This document shows positions 48,599 to 58,212 of a DNA stretch of 64,000 nucleotides, in pieces. This DNA is from Stutzerimonas chloritidismutans AW-1. GTDB taxonomy: Bacteria > Pseudomonadota > Gammaproteobacteria > Pseudomonadales > Pseudomonadaceae. Each line of letters starts with the position of its first letter. Positions within the stretch are counted from its first letter, which is position 1. The stretch is from assembly GCF_000495915.1 (NCBI RefSeq), contig NZ_AOFQ01000058.1, positions 57,753 to 121,752 on the forward strand. The letters run 5' to 3'. The position numbers and the translations under genes were made by a program. Under the pieces are notes generated by a model that saw nothing but the letters and a program-made list of their open reading frames with translations, was not told the origin of the DNA and ran no database searches.

Positions 48599-48630
48599 AA
48601 AAAAGCCCCGTAGGTTCGTACGGGGCTTTT
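48599..48630 (-). terminator. Intrinsic terminator of mqo and intron target
   Basis: AAAAGCCCCGTA (48601-48612) pairs with TACGGGGCTTTT (48619-48630) around a 6-base loop, a 12-bp stem. On the minus strand six T follow. It lies 27 bases after the mqo stop, and the group II intron begins 3 bases beyond the T-run. Confidence 0.85.
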
Positions 48631-48656
48631 CGTTCGAGCCGGGACTGGCCTGCTGG

Positions 48657-50147
48657 TCAGTACTCCAGGCCCAGGCGCTTGTCGGCCATTTCGCTGATTT
48701 CGCGGTAGGCTGCTGCGTCGTTCTGCAGCGTGGTTTCGCGAGCCGGGAACATTTCCTGCAGCTTGCTGGACCAGGCCTGCGAACGGTACTGCTCGGGGAA
48801 GCAGCGCTCGAGCAGGTCGAGCATGATCGAGACGGTCACCGAAGCGCCCGGCGAAGCGCCGAGCAGCGCGGCGATGGTGCCGTCTTTCGCCGCGACCAGT
48901 TCGGTGCCGAACTGCAGGATGCCACCCTTCTTCGGGTCCTTCTTGATGATCTGCACGCGCTGGCCGGCGATCTCCAGACGCCAGTCCTCGGCCTTGGCCT
49001 CGGGATAGAAACCACGCAGGGTTTCCAGGCGGTCCTCCATGGACTGCATCACTTCCTTGATCAGGTAGCGGGTCAGGTCCATGTTGTCTCGCGCCACGGC
49101 CATCATCGGGCCGATGTTGCTCGGCCGAATCGACAGCGGCAGGTCCATGAACGAACCGCGCTTGAGGAACTTGGTGGTGAAGCCGGCGTAGGGCCCGAAC
49201 AGCAGGGACTTCTTGCCGTCGACGACACGGGTGTCCAGGTGCGGTACGGACATCGGCGGCGCGCCGACTGCTGCCAGGCTGTAGACCTTGGCCTGGTGCT
49301 GCTTGACGATTTCCGGGTTGTCGCAGCGCAGCCACTGACCGCTGACCGGGAAGCCGCCGAAGCCCTTGCCTTCGTCGATACCGGACATCTGCAGCAGCGG
49401 CAGCGCAGCGCCACCGGCGCCGAGGAAGACGAAGCCGGATTGCACCTGGCGCGATTCGCCGGTGCGAGTGTTCTTGATGTCGACTTTCCAGCCGCTGGCC
49501 GTACGGTCGAGACCGGTGACCTTCTGGTTGTAGGACACCTTGACCCCAGCACTGCGCGACAGATAGCCGAGCAGTTGGCTGGTCACCGCACCGAAATTGA
49601 CGTCGGTACCGTTCATGGCGCGAGTTGCAGCGATAGGCTCGTCGGCGGCGCGGCCCGGCATCATCAGCGGCATCCACTCGGCCAGAGTCGCGCGATCCTC
49701 GCTGTACTCCATGTCAGCGAAGGCGTGATGGGTCTTCAGCGCATCGAAGCGACGCTTGAGATAGTCGATGTTCTTGCTGCCGCGCACGAAGCTCAGATGC
49801 GGAACAGCATTGATGAAATCACGCGGGGAACCGAAACCTTCACGGTCGGCGAGATAGGCCCAGAACTGCTTGGAGACCTCGAACTGGGTGTTGATCAGCA
49901 CGGCCTTCTTGATGTCGATCGCGCCATCTTTGCTGTCGGGCGTGTAGTTCAGCTCGCAGAGCCCGGCGTGACCGGTACCGGCATTGTTCCACGGGTTGGA
50001 GCTTTCGATGGCTCCGGATTCCTGCAGCTCGACGATTTCCAGCTTGATATTGGGATCGAGTTCCTTGAGCAGTACCGCGAGGGTCGCACTCATGATGCCG
50101 GCTCCCACCAGCACCATATCCACTGCTTCGCTATCGTGTTGCGTCAT
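48657..50147 (-). CDS. mqo: Malate:quinone oxidoreductase
   Basis: 496 residues from ATG 50147 with GGAG about 9 bases upstream; a GTG seven codons earlier is less likely. FAD-binding [10 protein letters not shown] at the N-terminus and the family segment [20 protein letters not shown]. It oxidises malate to oxaloacetate at the membrane and feeds electrons to quinone, replacing NAD-malate dehydrogenase in part of the TCA cycle. The PA4642-like gene lies upstream on the same strand, 343 bases away. Confidence 0.96.
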   Translation of the reverse strand: MTQHDSEAVDMVLVGAGIMSATLAVLLKELDPNIKLEIVELQESGAIESSNPWNNAGTGHAGLCELNYTPDSKDGAIDIKKAVLINTQFEVSKQFWAYLADREGFGSPRDFINAVPHLSFVRGSKNIDYLKRRFDALKTHHAFADMEYSEDRATLAEWMPLMMPGRAADEPIAATRAMNGTDVNFGAVTSQLLGYLSRSAGVKVSYNQKVTGLDRTASGWKVDIKNTRTGESRQVQSGFVFLGAGGAALPLLQMSGIDEGKGFGGFPVSGQWLRCDNPEIVKQHQAKVYSLAAVGAPPMSVPHLDTRVVDGKKSLLFGPYAGFTTKFLKRGSFMDLPLSIRPSNIGPMMAVARDNMDLTRYLIKEVMQSMEDRLETLRGFYPEAKAEDWRLEIAGQRVQIIKKDPKKGGILQFGTELVAAKDGTIAALLGASPGASVTVSIMLDLLERCFPEQYRSQAWSSKLQEMFPARETTLQNDAAAYREISEMADKRLGLEY

Positions 50148-50490
50148 CAACGCGTTCTCCAGAATCACAGCATTAAACTGTCGAGACCGCAGTACGCGGC
50201 CCCGTAAAACCCACCAGCCAGACGGTCAGGAACGGAGCATGTGCCTGGACCGCTGCTCGGGAACATGTGCCCGAGAACAGGAAGCCTGCGGCTGCCTGCC
50301 AGCTGTCGGAAGGGCGGCTTTTGGCCTCCTACCTCTCGCTGCGATCCATCCGGAGCGGGCCTTGCCCAGTGCTCGACGGTGGACGCTGCGAGGAAAACGA
50401 TTGCGAATCATGTTGCCGAAGCCAGCCGCAGCCTTCGCCGCTGGCAGCGGACTGTGCCGATACGTTCGATACGAAACGGCGGCCCTCAGT
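50148..50490. other. 343-base gap upstream of mqo
   Basis: I see no supported gene here. It should hold the mqo promoter; TTTAAT near 50170 on the minus strand could be a -10 box, without a clear -35. Open frames crossing it belong to larger spurious frames. Confidence 0.4.
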
Positions 50491-50778
50491 TCAGCCGCGC
50501 ATGGCCTCGATCAGTTCGATATAAGGTCTGGCCTGACGCTGGTTGGCGACCAGATCGATAAAGCTCTGCCCTTTGCTATCCCGGGCATCGAGGTCGTAGC
50601 CGGCGGCCACGAAGAAGCCGAGAAAGCGCTCGAAATCATCAATGCGCAGGCCGCGATAGGCCTTGATCAGCTTGTGCAGCGAAGGGGGGGTATCGTCAGC
50701 CGGTTCAGGCTGAAGAAACAGCTTGATCGACTCATCCGCGATCTCGTCGCCAATCACCTGCTTCTTGTCTTTACGCAT
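50491..50778 (-). CDS. PA4642-family protein
   Basis: 95 residues from ATG 50778 with GGAGG 5 bases upstream. The sequence KQVIGDEIADESIKLFLQ and DDFERFLGFFVAAGYDL is typical of the PA4642 family in pseudomonads, found next to mqo as in P. aeruginosa (PA4640-PA4642). Function unknown. Confidence 0.85.
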   Translation of the reverse strand: MRKDKKQVIGDEIADESIKLFLQPEPADDTPPSLHKLIKAYRGLRIDDFERFLGFFVAAGYDLDARDSKGQSFIDLVANQRQARPYIELIEAMRG

Positions 50779-50970
50779 GCCGCCTCCGGTCCACGGGGTC
50801 TCACGGGGGCGGCAGTTTACTCCTCGCAGGCGACGCACTCAACGCGCCAGGCCGGCTTGCGACCAAGGTCGTACATCGCCGCCTCGGTATACCGGGCGAT
50901 CTTTCAGCACAAAGAACAAGAGCTGCCCGCGCTTATAATGGCGCCTTCGCCTACAAGGAGCGTCCCAGGC

Positions 50971-52701
50971 ATGAAGCTTCCCCCACTGTTTGCCGCCTGG
51001 CACCAGGTCCTGCGTCTGGGCTACGGTGCCCGCGCACTGCGCGGCGATATCAGCGCCGGCCTGACGGTCGGCATCATCGCCATCCCGCTGGCCATGGCCC
51101 TGGCGATCGCCGTTGGCGTGGCGCCACAGCACGGTCTCTACACCGTATTGATCGCCGCGCCACTGATCGCGCTGACCGGGGGATCGCGCTTCAATGTCTC
51201 CGGGCCGACAGCGGCTTTCGTGGTGATCCTGTTGCCGATCACCCAGCAGTTCGGCCTTGGCGGCCTGCTGCTGTGCACCATGCTCGCCGGTCTGATCCTG
51301 ATCGCACTGGGCCTGCTGCGCGCTGGACGCCTGATCGCATTCATCCCCTACCCTGTCACCCTCGGATTCACCGCGGGCATCGGCATCGTCATCGCCACCC
51401 TGCAGATCAAGGACCTGTTCGGCCTGACGCTGACCGAACAGCCACAGCACTACGTCGAGCAGGTCAGCCTGCTGCTGCGCTCGCTGCCGGGCGCCCGGCT
51501 CGGCGACGCGCTGGTAGCGGCGATCTGTCTCGCGGTGCTGATCATCTGGCCGCGCTGGGTACCGAAAGTACCCGGGCACCTGGTGGCACTGACCGTCGGT
51601 GCGCTGGCAGGTTTGCTGCTGGAATCGTCCGGATTGTCCGTGGCGACCCTTGGCGAGCGGTTCAGCTACACCTTGGACGGCATCACCCATCCGGGTATTC
51701 CACCGTTTCTCCCAGATTTCGCCTGGCCCTGGCTGCTACCCGGTCCGGATGGCCAGCCGCTGCAGCTGAGTTACGAGCTGTTCCGCGAATTGCTCGCGCC
51801 GGCGTTTGCCATCGCCATGCTCGGCGCCATCGAGTCGCTGCTTTGCGCCGTGGTCGCCGACGGCATGACCGGCAGCAACCACGAGCCCAACGGCGAGCTG
51901 ATCGGCCAGGGGCTGGGCAATCTGGTCGCCCCGCTGTTCGGCGGCATCACCGCGACCGCAGCGATCGCCCGCAGCGCCACGAATGTCCGGGCCGGGGCGT
52001 TCTCGCCGCTGGCAGCAATGATTCATGCGGGTGTGGTGCTGGTCGCAGTGCTCTGGCTGGCGCCGCTGTTCAGTTACCTGCCCATGGCGGCACTGGCGGC
52101 GTTGCTGGTGATGGTGGCCTGGAACATGAGCGAAGCGCCGCACGTGATGCACGTATTGCGCATCGCACCGCGCAGCGATGTGCTGGTGCTGCTGACCTGC
52201 CTGACACTCACCGTGCTGTTCGACATGGTGCTGGCCGTCGGGGTCGGGCTGCTGCTGGCAGCCGGGCTGTTCATAAAGCGCATGAGCGAGCTGACCGACA
52301 CTACCGCTCTCTCGCGCGAGCAACGGCGCATCCTCCAGGACATGCCCGAGCACGTGGCGACCTACGCGATCCGTGGGCCGCTGTTCTTCGGCGCGGCGGA
52401 AAAGGCGCTGGGAGCCCTGCGGCGCTTCAATCCCGAGGTCAAGGTGGTGATCGTCGACATCAGCGCAGTGCCGATGCTGGACATGACCGCGCTGGCATCG
52501 CTGGAAAACGTGCTGGTGGATTACCGCCGACTGGGGGTAACGCTGATCCTGAGCGGCAGCAATGCGCGAGTCCGCCTGAAATTGCGCCGCGCCGGCATTC
52601 ACCGCCTGCAGGGGCATCTGCTGTATGTGCGCAACCTGAGTCAAGCCCGCGAGAAAGCACTACGCCTGTTGCGCCCGGAGCCGGGCGAGGCCCCCGTCTG
52701 A
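50971..52701 (+). CDS. SulP-family anion transporter with STAS domain (DauA-like)
   Basis: 576 residues from ATG 50971 with AAGGAG about 10 bases upstream; a long open frame further upstream overlaps mqo antisense and is not coding. About 10-12 membrane segments with the family motif GLYTVLIAAPLIALTGGS and a C-terminal STAS domain with VVIVDISAVPMLDMTALA. SulP proteins carry sulfate, bicarbonate or dicarboxylates; the substrate cannot be told. A TATAAT at 50934-50939 may be its -10 box. Confidence 0.92.
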   Translation: MKLPPLFAAWHQVLRLGYGARALRGDISAGLTVGIIAIPLAMALAIAVGVAPQHGLYTVLIAAPLIALTGGSRFNVSGPTAAFVVILLPITQQFGLGGLLLCTMLAGLILIALGLLRAGRLIAFIPYPVTLGFTAGIGIVIATLQIKDLFGLTLTEQPQHYVEQVSLLLRSLPGARLGDALVAAICLAVLIIWPRWVPKVPGHLVALTVGALAGLLLESSGLSVATLGERFSYTLDGITHPGIPPFLPDFAWPWLLPGPDGQPLQLSYELFRELLAPAFAIAMLGAIESLLCAVVADGMTGSNHEPNGELIGQGLGNLVAPLFGGITATAAIARSATNVRAGAFSPLAAMIHAGVVLVAVLWLAPLFSYLPMAALAALLVMVAWNMSEAPHVMHVLRIAPRSDVLVLLTCLTLTVLFDMVLAVGVGLLLAAGLFIKRMSELTDTTALSREQRRILQDMPEHVATYAIRGPLFFGAAEKALGALRRFNPEVKVVIVDISAVPMLDMTALASLENVLVDYRRLGVTLILSGSNARVRLKLRRAGIHRLQGHLLYVRNLSQAREKALRLLRPEPGEAPV

Positions 52702-52738
52702 ATGCGCTCCCGGATTGCCCGGCAGCGCAAGCCATAGG

Positions 52739-53650
52739 TCAGCCTGCGTATTTTTGCAGGTTGGCCATCATCTCCTTCAACGCTTCCATGTTGTCAGCCG
52801 GGTGCGCCGCGTTCTCGAAATTACAGATCTGCTGCCACTGCGCGGCGACATCCTCGGCATCGAAACCGGCCTTCGGATCGAAACCGACGCCGAGACTGCG
52901 CTCCCAGCGCACCTTGCCCATCCAGCCGCCGCCCACTTCGAACAGGCCTGAGGTTTCCTGGCACTGCTCGCTAGCCAGATACACCACCAACGGACTCACT
53001 AGTTCGGGTTTGAGCTGCTCGAACACCTGCGGCGGTATCAGCCCCTCGGTCATCCGCGTGCCGCCGGTGGGCGCGATGGCGTTGACCAGCACGTTGTTCT
53101 TGCGCCCTTCCAGCGCCAGCGTGCGGGTCAGGCCGTACAGACCGAGCTTGGCCATGCCATAGTTCGACTGCCCGAAGTTGCCATAGATGCCGGAGGTCGA
53201 AGCGGTGAAGATCACTCGCCCGTAGTTCTGTTCGCGCATGTGTGGCCAGGCGGCACGGGTGACCTTGTAGGCGCCCTCGACATGCACCCGATAGACCAGA
53301 TCCCAGTCGGCGTCTTCCATCTTGTGGAAGGTTTTGTCGCGCAGGATGCCGGCGTTGTTCACCACCACATCTATGCGACCGAAGGAATCGAGGGCCTGCT
53401 GCACGACGCGATCGCCATCGGTTACTGAATCATGATTGGCGACAGCGGTGCCGCCCGCCTGGCGAATTTCCTCCACCACTCGGTCGGCGGCGGAGCTGTT
53501 GGCTCCATCGCCCTGAGTGCTGCCGCCCAGATCATTGACCACGACCTTCGCACCGTGGCGGGCGAACAGCAGCGCGTGCGCCCGCCCGAGCCCGCCGCCG
53601 GCTCCGGTCACGATCACTACCTTGTCTTCGAAGCGGATGGCATCAGTCAT
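52739..53650 (-). CDS. Short-chain dehydrogenase, hydroxyacyl-CoA type
   Basis: 303 residues. Rossmann motif TGAGGGLGRA and catalytic NYGMAKLG with Ser upstream. The length and the segment VNDLGGSTQGDGANSSAADRVVEEI resemble the hydroxyacyl-CoA dehydrogenase part of multifunctional enzyme type 2, so a role in fatty-acid oxidation is plausible but not shown. Convergent with the SulP gene. Confidence 0.9.
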   Translation of the reverse strand: MTDAIRFEDKVVIVTGAGGGLGRAHALLFARHGAKVVVNDLGGSTQGDGANSSAADRVVEEIRQAGGTAVANHDSVTDGDRVVQQALDSFGRIDVVVNNAGILRDKTFHKMEDADWDLVYRVHVEGAYKVTRAAWPHMREQNYGRVIFTASTSGIYGNFGQSNYGMAKLGLYGLTRTLALEGRKNNVLVNAIAPTGGTRMTEGLIPPQVFEQLKPELVSPLVVYLASEQCQETSGLFEVGGGWMGKVRWERSLGVGFDPKAGFDAEDVAAQWQQICNFENAAHPADNMEALKEMMANLQKYAG

Positions 53651-53864
53651 GGCGTACTCCCTCAGCGGTCTTGGATGAATTCAGGAGCGCCGAGTGTCGA
53701 TCAGGCGCCGGGACCCGACAACCAACCGCCCGGAAATGAATGCCAGTGCATAAGAGTCGAGGATGGGCTGCTCCGCCGCCAATGTTCTGGACGTTTTTTA
53801 TTCATACCGCCGACAGCCGTGCCATCACTGGCCCGGCGGCGTATTTGCCCAAACAACTCACAGC

Positions 53865-53889
53865 GTTATCCACAGCCATCGTGGATAAC
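53865..53889. repeat. Inverted DnaA-box-like pair 1 (25 bp, perfect)
   Basis: GTTATCCAC (53865-53873) and GTGGATAAC (53881-53889) form a perfect 9-bp inverted repeat with loop AGCCATC. Each arm with its neighbour reads TTATCCAC[A/G], close to the DnaA-box consensus TTATNCACA. It has the shortest spacing of the four. Confidence 0.65.
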
Positions 53890-54052
53890 TGAAGCGATCA
53901 CTACCATTGTGAAACGGCATCGCACATATTACCGATGAACGCGCGAGGCCTTCTGTTATGCGGCCCGTGGTCGCATCAAGCGGGACTGAGCAAAAAACGC
54001 ACATACTGCTGGAAGTCCCGCGCCGCTTCGCCTGGAGCAGACCTTCCCAAGG

Positions 54053-54087
54053 TTATCCACAGAACCGCACACATCTATCGGGGATAA
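54053..54087. repeat. Inverted DnaA-box-like pair 2 (35 bp)
   Basis: TTATCCACA (54053-54061), 6 bases, CACACAT, 5 bases, then GGGGATAA (54080-54087, reverse half TTATCCCC). It has the same 35-bp layout as elements 3 and 4, with a weaker right half. Confidence 0.6.
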
Positions 54088-54193
54088 ATGAAGCGGCAAA
54101 TAGCGCAAGCTATCACGGCAATGTCGAGAATCTAAGAGCGCCGGGAGCGCCCTGTTCTTAGCATGAGCGCATCAACCGACGGAGAGATCGCCC

Positions 54194-54271
54194 ATGTCCA
54201 GTCGCAATCTGCTCGAGAGCCTGTTTGCCAATTACGCGTGCGCCAGCGGAGGTGCATTGAACGGCCGCTGA
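54194..54271 (+). CDS. Possible 25-residue peptide gene upstream of the LOG gene
   Basis: ATG 54194 follows GGAG by about 9 bases and is open for 25 codons to TGA 54271. The peptide begins MSSRNLLESLFANYACAS. The good ribosome site in a gap argues for expression, but the size is too small to judge coding potential by eye, and no family is recognised. Confidence 0.3.
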   Translation: MSSRNLLESLFANYACASGGALNGR

Positions 54272-54343
54272 CATCGCCCAGCACGCTTGGCCGTTCGTCC
54301 ATGCCCGCGTACCCTTCCGCCAGCCCTAAGAGCGGAGTTAACG

Positions 54344-54931
54344 ATGACCTTGCGTTCCATTTGCGTTTTCTGCGGCGCCAGCCGTGGTTCGAACCCCATC
54401 TATGAACAAGCAGCCCAGGATCTCGGCCGCACCTTGGCGGCCAACGGCATTCGGTTGATCTACGGCGGCGGCGCCGTCGGCCTGATGGGGGTCGTGGCAG
54501 ACGCCACCATGGCTGCCGGCGGCGAGGTGATCGGCATCATTCCGCAGAGCCTGAAAGATGCCGAGGTCGGCCACACCGGCCTCACTCTGTTGGAAGTGGT
54601 CGACGGCATGCACGCCCGCAAGGCGCGGATGGCAGAGCTCGCGGATGCCTTCATCGCTTTACCTGGCGGGCTGGGTACGCTGGAGGAGCTTTTCGAGGTC
54701 TGGACCTGGGGCCAGCTTGGCTATCACCCCAAACCGCTCGGGTTGCTGGACGTCAACCACTTCTACAGCAAGCTCAGTCACTTCCTCGATCACCTCGTCG
54801 AAGAGGGATTCGTCCGCTCACAGCACCGCGAGATGTTGCGACGTAGTGACGAGTCGCAGGCGCTCATAGAGTTGCTGGATGCCTGGCAACCGCCCACTCA
54901 TAGTCGCTGGGCCAAAAATTCGCCGCTGTGA
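54344..54931 (+). CDS. LOG-family protein (cytokinin-riboside 5'-monophosphate phosphoribohydrolase fold)
   Basis: 195 residues from ATG 54344 with GGAG about 8 bases upstream. Rossmann-like fold with VFCGASRG, the ribohydrolase motif PGGLGTLEE and RKARM. Bacterial LOG proteins cleave nucleoside 5'-monophosphates; the physiological substrate in pseudomonads is uncertain. It is flanked on both sides by the inverted DnaA-box-like pairs. Confidence 0.92.
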   Translation: MTLRSICVFCGASRGSNPIYEQAAQDLGRTLAANGIRLIYGGGAVGLMGVVADATMAAGGEVIGIIPQSLKDAEVGHTGLTLLEVVDGMHARKARMAELADAFIALPGGLGTLEELFEVWTWGQLGYHPKPLGLLDVNHFYSKLSHFLDHLVEEGFVRSQHREMLRRSDESQALIELLDAWQPPTHSRWAKNSPL

Positions 54932-55013
54932 TCTGGCTGAATCCAGCTGATCAAATTTCACTCTCCGAGCTGCAGGCCACGCACCACGCAGGCCGCAGCT
55001 CAGCCTCCCCATG

Positions 55014-55048
55014 TTATCCACATGCGCATCCACAGCAGAAGTGGATAA
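55014..55048. repeat. Inverted DnaA-box-like pair 3 (35 bp)
   Basis: TTATCCACA (55014-55022), 6 bases, TCCACAG, 5 bases, then GTGGATAA (55041-55048). The central TCCACAG gives a third partial box. Confidence 0.65.
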
Positions 55049-55185
55049 GCGCTCGCTTCGACCTATTGGTGTACGCATGTGCGGGCAATACGACGTTTCA
55101 GAAGCCTTGAACCTGCGAACGTACAATTTTCGATCAATAGGCTCGATCGCTAGTGCCGCTAAGGTTGCAGCAAGCAGCTAAAGGG

Positions 55186-55220
55186 TTATCCACAACTCGG
55201 CCCACAGCTGTAGTGGATAA
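55186..55220. repeat. Inverted DnaA-box-like pair 4 (35 bp)
   Basis: TTATCCACA (55186-55194), 6 bases, CCCACAG, 5 bases, then GTGGATAA (55213-55220). Same spacing to the base as elements 2 and 3. Confidence 0.65.
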
Positions 55221-55336
55221 GGTAGCCGAACGAATCGAACGTGCTGGACTCAACAAAAGCATCGCTCGTCTAATTCCGAGGCTTACACCATGGGTTCATC
55301 AACAAGGCTTCAATCGCTGCATCAGGACAGACGTCC

Positions 55337-55813
55337 ATGAGCTGGCTGGCCCTGACACTGGTGGCGTTCGTCATCTTCGTGCTGGTTTTCTTCGTCAAGA
55401 ACCGGCAGCTCAACCATCCCGCGCTGCAATATCCCTATCGCCTCAAGGCGCCACTGTTCTCGCCAGCGGAACGCGAGCTGCTGGAAATGCTGCAACGCAC
55501 GGTCGGCGAGCGCTATCTGATCTTCCCCAAGGTAAGCGTCGCCGACGTTGTGGAAGTCACCGCCATCGCTCGACGGGCGTACTGGTACCGCGCCACCAAC
55601 CGCATCGCGGCCACGCGCTTCGATTTCGTGCTGTGCGACAGGGCCGATCTTCAGCCGGTCTGCGTCATCAACCTGCACGACCCTGACACCGATGAGGAAT
55701 TCATGGATCGACTGTGCGAGACGGTCGGGTTGCCGCAGGTCCGCCTGCCAGCGGATGCAGCGCGCTCCTATAGCGATGTCCGGGAAGCCATCGAGTCGGC
55801 GCTGCAGCCCTGA
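55337..55813 (+). CDS. DUF2726 membrane-anchored protein
   Basis: 158 residues with an N-terminal transmembrane helix (LALTLVAFVIFVLVFFV) and a cytoplasmic DUF2726 domain (SPAERELLEML, RFDFVLCDRADLQPVCVINL). The domain resembles a nuclease-like fold used in several membrane proteins of unknown role. AGGA lies about 9 bases before the ATG. Confidence 0.88.
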   Translation: MSWLALTLVAFVIFVLVFFVKNRQLNHPALQYPYRLKAPLFSPAERELLEMLQRTVGERYLIFPKVSVADVVEVTAIARRAYWYRATNRIAATRFDFVLCDRADLQPVCVINLHDPDTDEEFMDRLCETVGLPQVRLPADAARSYSDVREAIESALQP

Positions 55814-55931
55814 TCGACCGCTGGCGGGAATGAGCGCAGCAGCGGACGGTCACAAGTCTGCATGACGTATCCATGCTGTGCAGTACCGCTGCGGAGACAT
55901 CCGCAATCGACCACCGGCTACGAGTGACACT

Positions 55932-56417
55932 ATGAAATACGCCCTCCCCCTGCTGCTTTCCCTCGCCCCGCTGGCTGCGCTGGCGGACGACCCGACCTGT
56001 CATGGCACCAACGAAGCGCAGGTCGCCGCGCTTTTCGATCGCTGGAACGAAGATGTGCAATCAGGCGATCCAAAACGCGTGGTGGAAAACTACGCACCTG
56101 ACTCGATGCTGCTGCCTACAGTGTCCAACACGCCGCGGCAGACGGTGGAAGCCAAGCTCGACTACTTCGAGCACTTTCTGGCGCTGAAACCGAAGGGCGA
56201 AGTTGTCTCGCGAATGATCATGATCGACTGCAACAGCGCGCTCGATACCGGGCTCTACAGCTTCAAGCTGGGCGACGGCAAGACGGTGCCGGCGCGTTAT
56301 ACCTTTACCTACAAGTGGTTCGCCGACGCCGGACAGTGGCTGATCACCAGTCACCACTCATCGGCGATGCCAGAGCAGCCCGAAGCGGTACAGCAGGTGA
56401 TCGAAGAGAGCGACTGA
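55932..56417 (+). CDS. Exported SnoaL/CaMKII-association-like protein (SgcJ/EcaC family)
   Basis: 161 residues from ATG 55932. A signal peptide (cleavage after ALA, residue 18) is followed by a cystatin/SnoaL-type domain with ALFDRWNEDVQSGDPKRVVENYA and WLITSHHSS. Families of this fold include enzymes and stress proteins; the function here is unknown. Confidence 0.85.
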   Translation: MKYALPLLLSLAPLAALADDPTCHGTNEAQVAALFDRWNEDVQSGDPKRVVENYAPDSMLLPTVSNTPRQTVEAKLDYFEHFLALKPKGEVVSRMIMIDCNSALDTGLYSFKLGDGKTVPARYTFTYKWFADAGQWLITSHHSSAMPEQPEAVQQVIEESD

Positions 56418-56581
56418 TCGTCCTGCGAAATACGCCAAACAGGGGCGCCTTGCCACACCAGCGGGGGGCGCCCGCTGTACCATCCGCCCTCGACAAGCGA
56501 AGGGTCTCGACCGCGCGCTTGCACCAGCCCGCCTGTGCTCGATACTTCTGATAAGCACGCCGTATTCGGACCCGAACCACC

Positions 56582-57604
56582 ATGCAACTCAAGCCGCTGT
56601 TATCACGCCTGTTCGACTTGGCCAGCCGCCTGATTCGGCGCTATCCCGGTACGGTTGCGCTGTTCGGATTCGTTTCCGGGGTGGCGAGTTTCGTTCTGGT
56701 GGAACGCCACGCCGGCCTCGCCAAGGTGGTCGCCCTGGTGATGCTGGTGAGCTGGCTCTGGCTGGTGCTGGAGTCGAGCCTGCGGCGTAGCCTGCAGCGC
56801 TGGTTCGGCTGGCAGGTGCCACGACCGCTGCTGCGCTATGCCACCCAGATGGTGCATCAGGAAAGCCTGTTCTTCATCATTCCGTTCTTTGCCATCACCA
56901 CCACCTGGAACAGCGGACAAGCCCTGTTCACCGGCCTGCTTGGCGCCGCCGCGCTCGTTTCGCTGATCGATCCGCTGTACTACAAATGGCTGGCACCGCG
57001 GCGCTGGGTCTACCTGGGGTTTCACGCGCTGACGCTGTTCGCCGTCCTGCTGACCGCGTTGCCGATCATCCTTCATCTGTCCACCCCGCAGAGTTATCAA
57101 CTGGCGCTGGGCGTCGCAGTAGTGCTGGCCCTGCCGAGCCTCAGCGGACTGTTTCCCCGCTCGAACTGGCGCACGTGGCCCGGCATCCTGTTGCTGGCGG
57201 TGGCGCTGGGTGCCGCAGGTTGGCTGGGACGGACCTGGGTACCCCCGGCAACCCTGTGGCTGACCGATGTCGCCGTGACCATGAGCCTCGATGATCGGCA
57301 ACGCAAACCCGGCAAGGGGCTGCGCGAAATCACCAGCGCAGAACTGCACGCAAATGGCCTCTACGCCTATACCGCCATCAACGCACCGCGCGGCCTGAAG
57401 GAGCGCATCTTCCACGAGTGGACCCACAACGGCCGGCGCGTCGACCGTATCGCCCTGGAGATCAGCGGCGGCCGCGAAGCCGGTTATCGCGCATGGACCC
57501 ACAAGCGCAACTTCCCGGAAAGATCATCGGGCCGCTGGCGAGTACGTGTCGTTACCGAAGCAGGCCAGATGATCGGCATGCTGCGTTTCCAGGTCACCGA
57601 TTAG
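56582..57604 (+). CDS. DUF5924/DUF2914 membrane protein
   Basis: 340 residues with about seven to eight membrane segments (DUF5924) and a soluble C-terminal DUF2914 domain (about 240-340; WTHNGRRVDRIALEISGGREAGYR). Function unknown. It precedes the MgtC-like gene by 57 bases in the same direction. Confidence 0.88.
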   Translation: MQLKPLLSRLFDLASRLIRRYPGTVALFGFVSGVASFVLVERHAGLAKVVALVMLVSWLWLVLESSLRRSLQRWFGWQVPRPLLRYATQMVHQESLFFIIPFFAITTTWNSGQALFTGLLGAAALVSLIDPLYYKWLAPRRWVYLGFHALTLFAVLLTALPIILHLSTPQSYQLALGVAVVLALPSLSGLFPRSNWRTWPGILLLAVALGAAGWLGRTWVPPATLWLTDVAVTMSLDDRQRKPGKGLREITSAELHANGLYAYTAINAPRGLKERIFHEWTHNGRRVDRIALEISGGREAGYRAWTHKRNFPERSSGRWRVRVVTEAGQMIGMLRFQVTD

Positions 57605-57661
57605 CGAACCACCCGCCGCCTCGCGTATCCAAATCAGAACCAGCCTGGCTTGGAGAAGGAC

Positions 57662-58180
57662 ATGGAGTGGTGGGCGAGCATCTCCTACACCATCGCGTCG
57701 GAGTTCTCCGACATCACCGACCTGGAGGACGCGACCCGCGTCAGTAGCCGCCTGCTGATCGCGTCGATTCTCGGCGGCCTGCTCGGCTATGAACGCGAGC
57801 GCCGGCGCAAGGCCGCCGGCTTGCGCACCCACATGCTGGTTGCGCTTGGGGCAGCGTTGTTCGTACTGGTGCCGGTGCAGGCGGGCATGAGCCTCGAGGA
57901 CATTTCCCGGGTGATTCAGGGCCTGGTTACCGGTATCGGCTTTCTCGGAGCCGGGACTATCCTCAAGGGCGACTCCGCGGAAGACGTCAAGGGCCTGACC
58001 ACCGCCGCGGGCATCTGGCTTACGGCCGCGATCGGTGTCGCCGTCGGCCTCGGGCATGAAGCAACGGCCGTAATGAGCACGCTGTTGGCGCTGGCGATCT
58101 TTGCTTTGATGCCACGGCTGGAGCGGCATACTGCCCTGCGTGCCGCGCGCAAGCGTCGCCACCCGGACCAGCCGCGCTAA
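57662..58180 (+). CDS. MgtC/SapB-family membrane protein
   Basis: 172 residues from ATG 57662 with GGAG 6 bases upstream; a TTG four codons earlier is possible. Conserved MgtC features: [30 protein letters not shown] and [10 protein letters not shown]. MgtC-like proteins affect Mg homeostasis and ATP synthase activity. Small C-terminal cytoplasmic tail only, so it is the short SapB type. Confidence 0.92.
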   Translation: MEWWASISYTIASEFSDITDLEDATRVSSRLLIASILGGLLGYERERRRKAAGLRTHMLVALGAALFVLVPVQAGMSLEDISRVIQGLVTGIGFLGAGTILKGDSAEDVKGLTTAAGIWLTAAIGVAVGLGHEATAVMSTLLALAIFALMPRLERHTALRAARKRRHPDQPR

Positions 58181-58212
58181 CGAACGCCACTCCACAGCCC
58201 AAGGATTTCGCC

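Larger units (their letters stand above)
53651..54343. other. 693-base gap with two inverted DnaA-box-like pairs
   Basis: No convincing gene of normal size. The gap contains the inverted pairs at 53865-53889 and 54053-54087 and possibly one very short open frame (54194-54271). It should also hold the SDR and LOG promoters. GC content is lower than in the neighbouring genes. Confidence 0.5.
54932..55336. other. 405-base gap with two further inverted DnaA-box-like pairs
   Basis: No gene is supported. It carries the elements at 55014-55048 and 55186-55220. It also must hold the promoter of the DUF2726 gene. Confidence 0.5.

Noticed and set aside
48315..50207. 630-residue frame antisense to mqo
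   Set aside because: Runs through the intron end, terminator and mqo antisense; not compatible with a gene.
50380..50430. Fur-box-like GCGAATCAT near the mqo upstream region
   Set aside because: Only a half match to the Fur consensus and badly placed for a promoter.
49984..50970. Upstream extension of the SulP frame to 905 residues
   Set aside because: It crosses mqo and the PA4642-like gene on the opposite strand; the membrane protein starts at 50971 with AAGGAG.
51273..53162. 629-residue plus-strand frame overlapping SulP and SDR
   Set aside because: Out of frame with SulP and antisense to the SDR; low-complexity arginine-rich translation.
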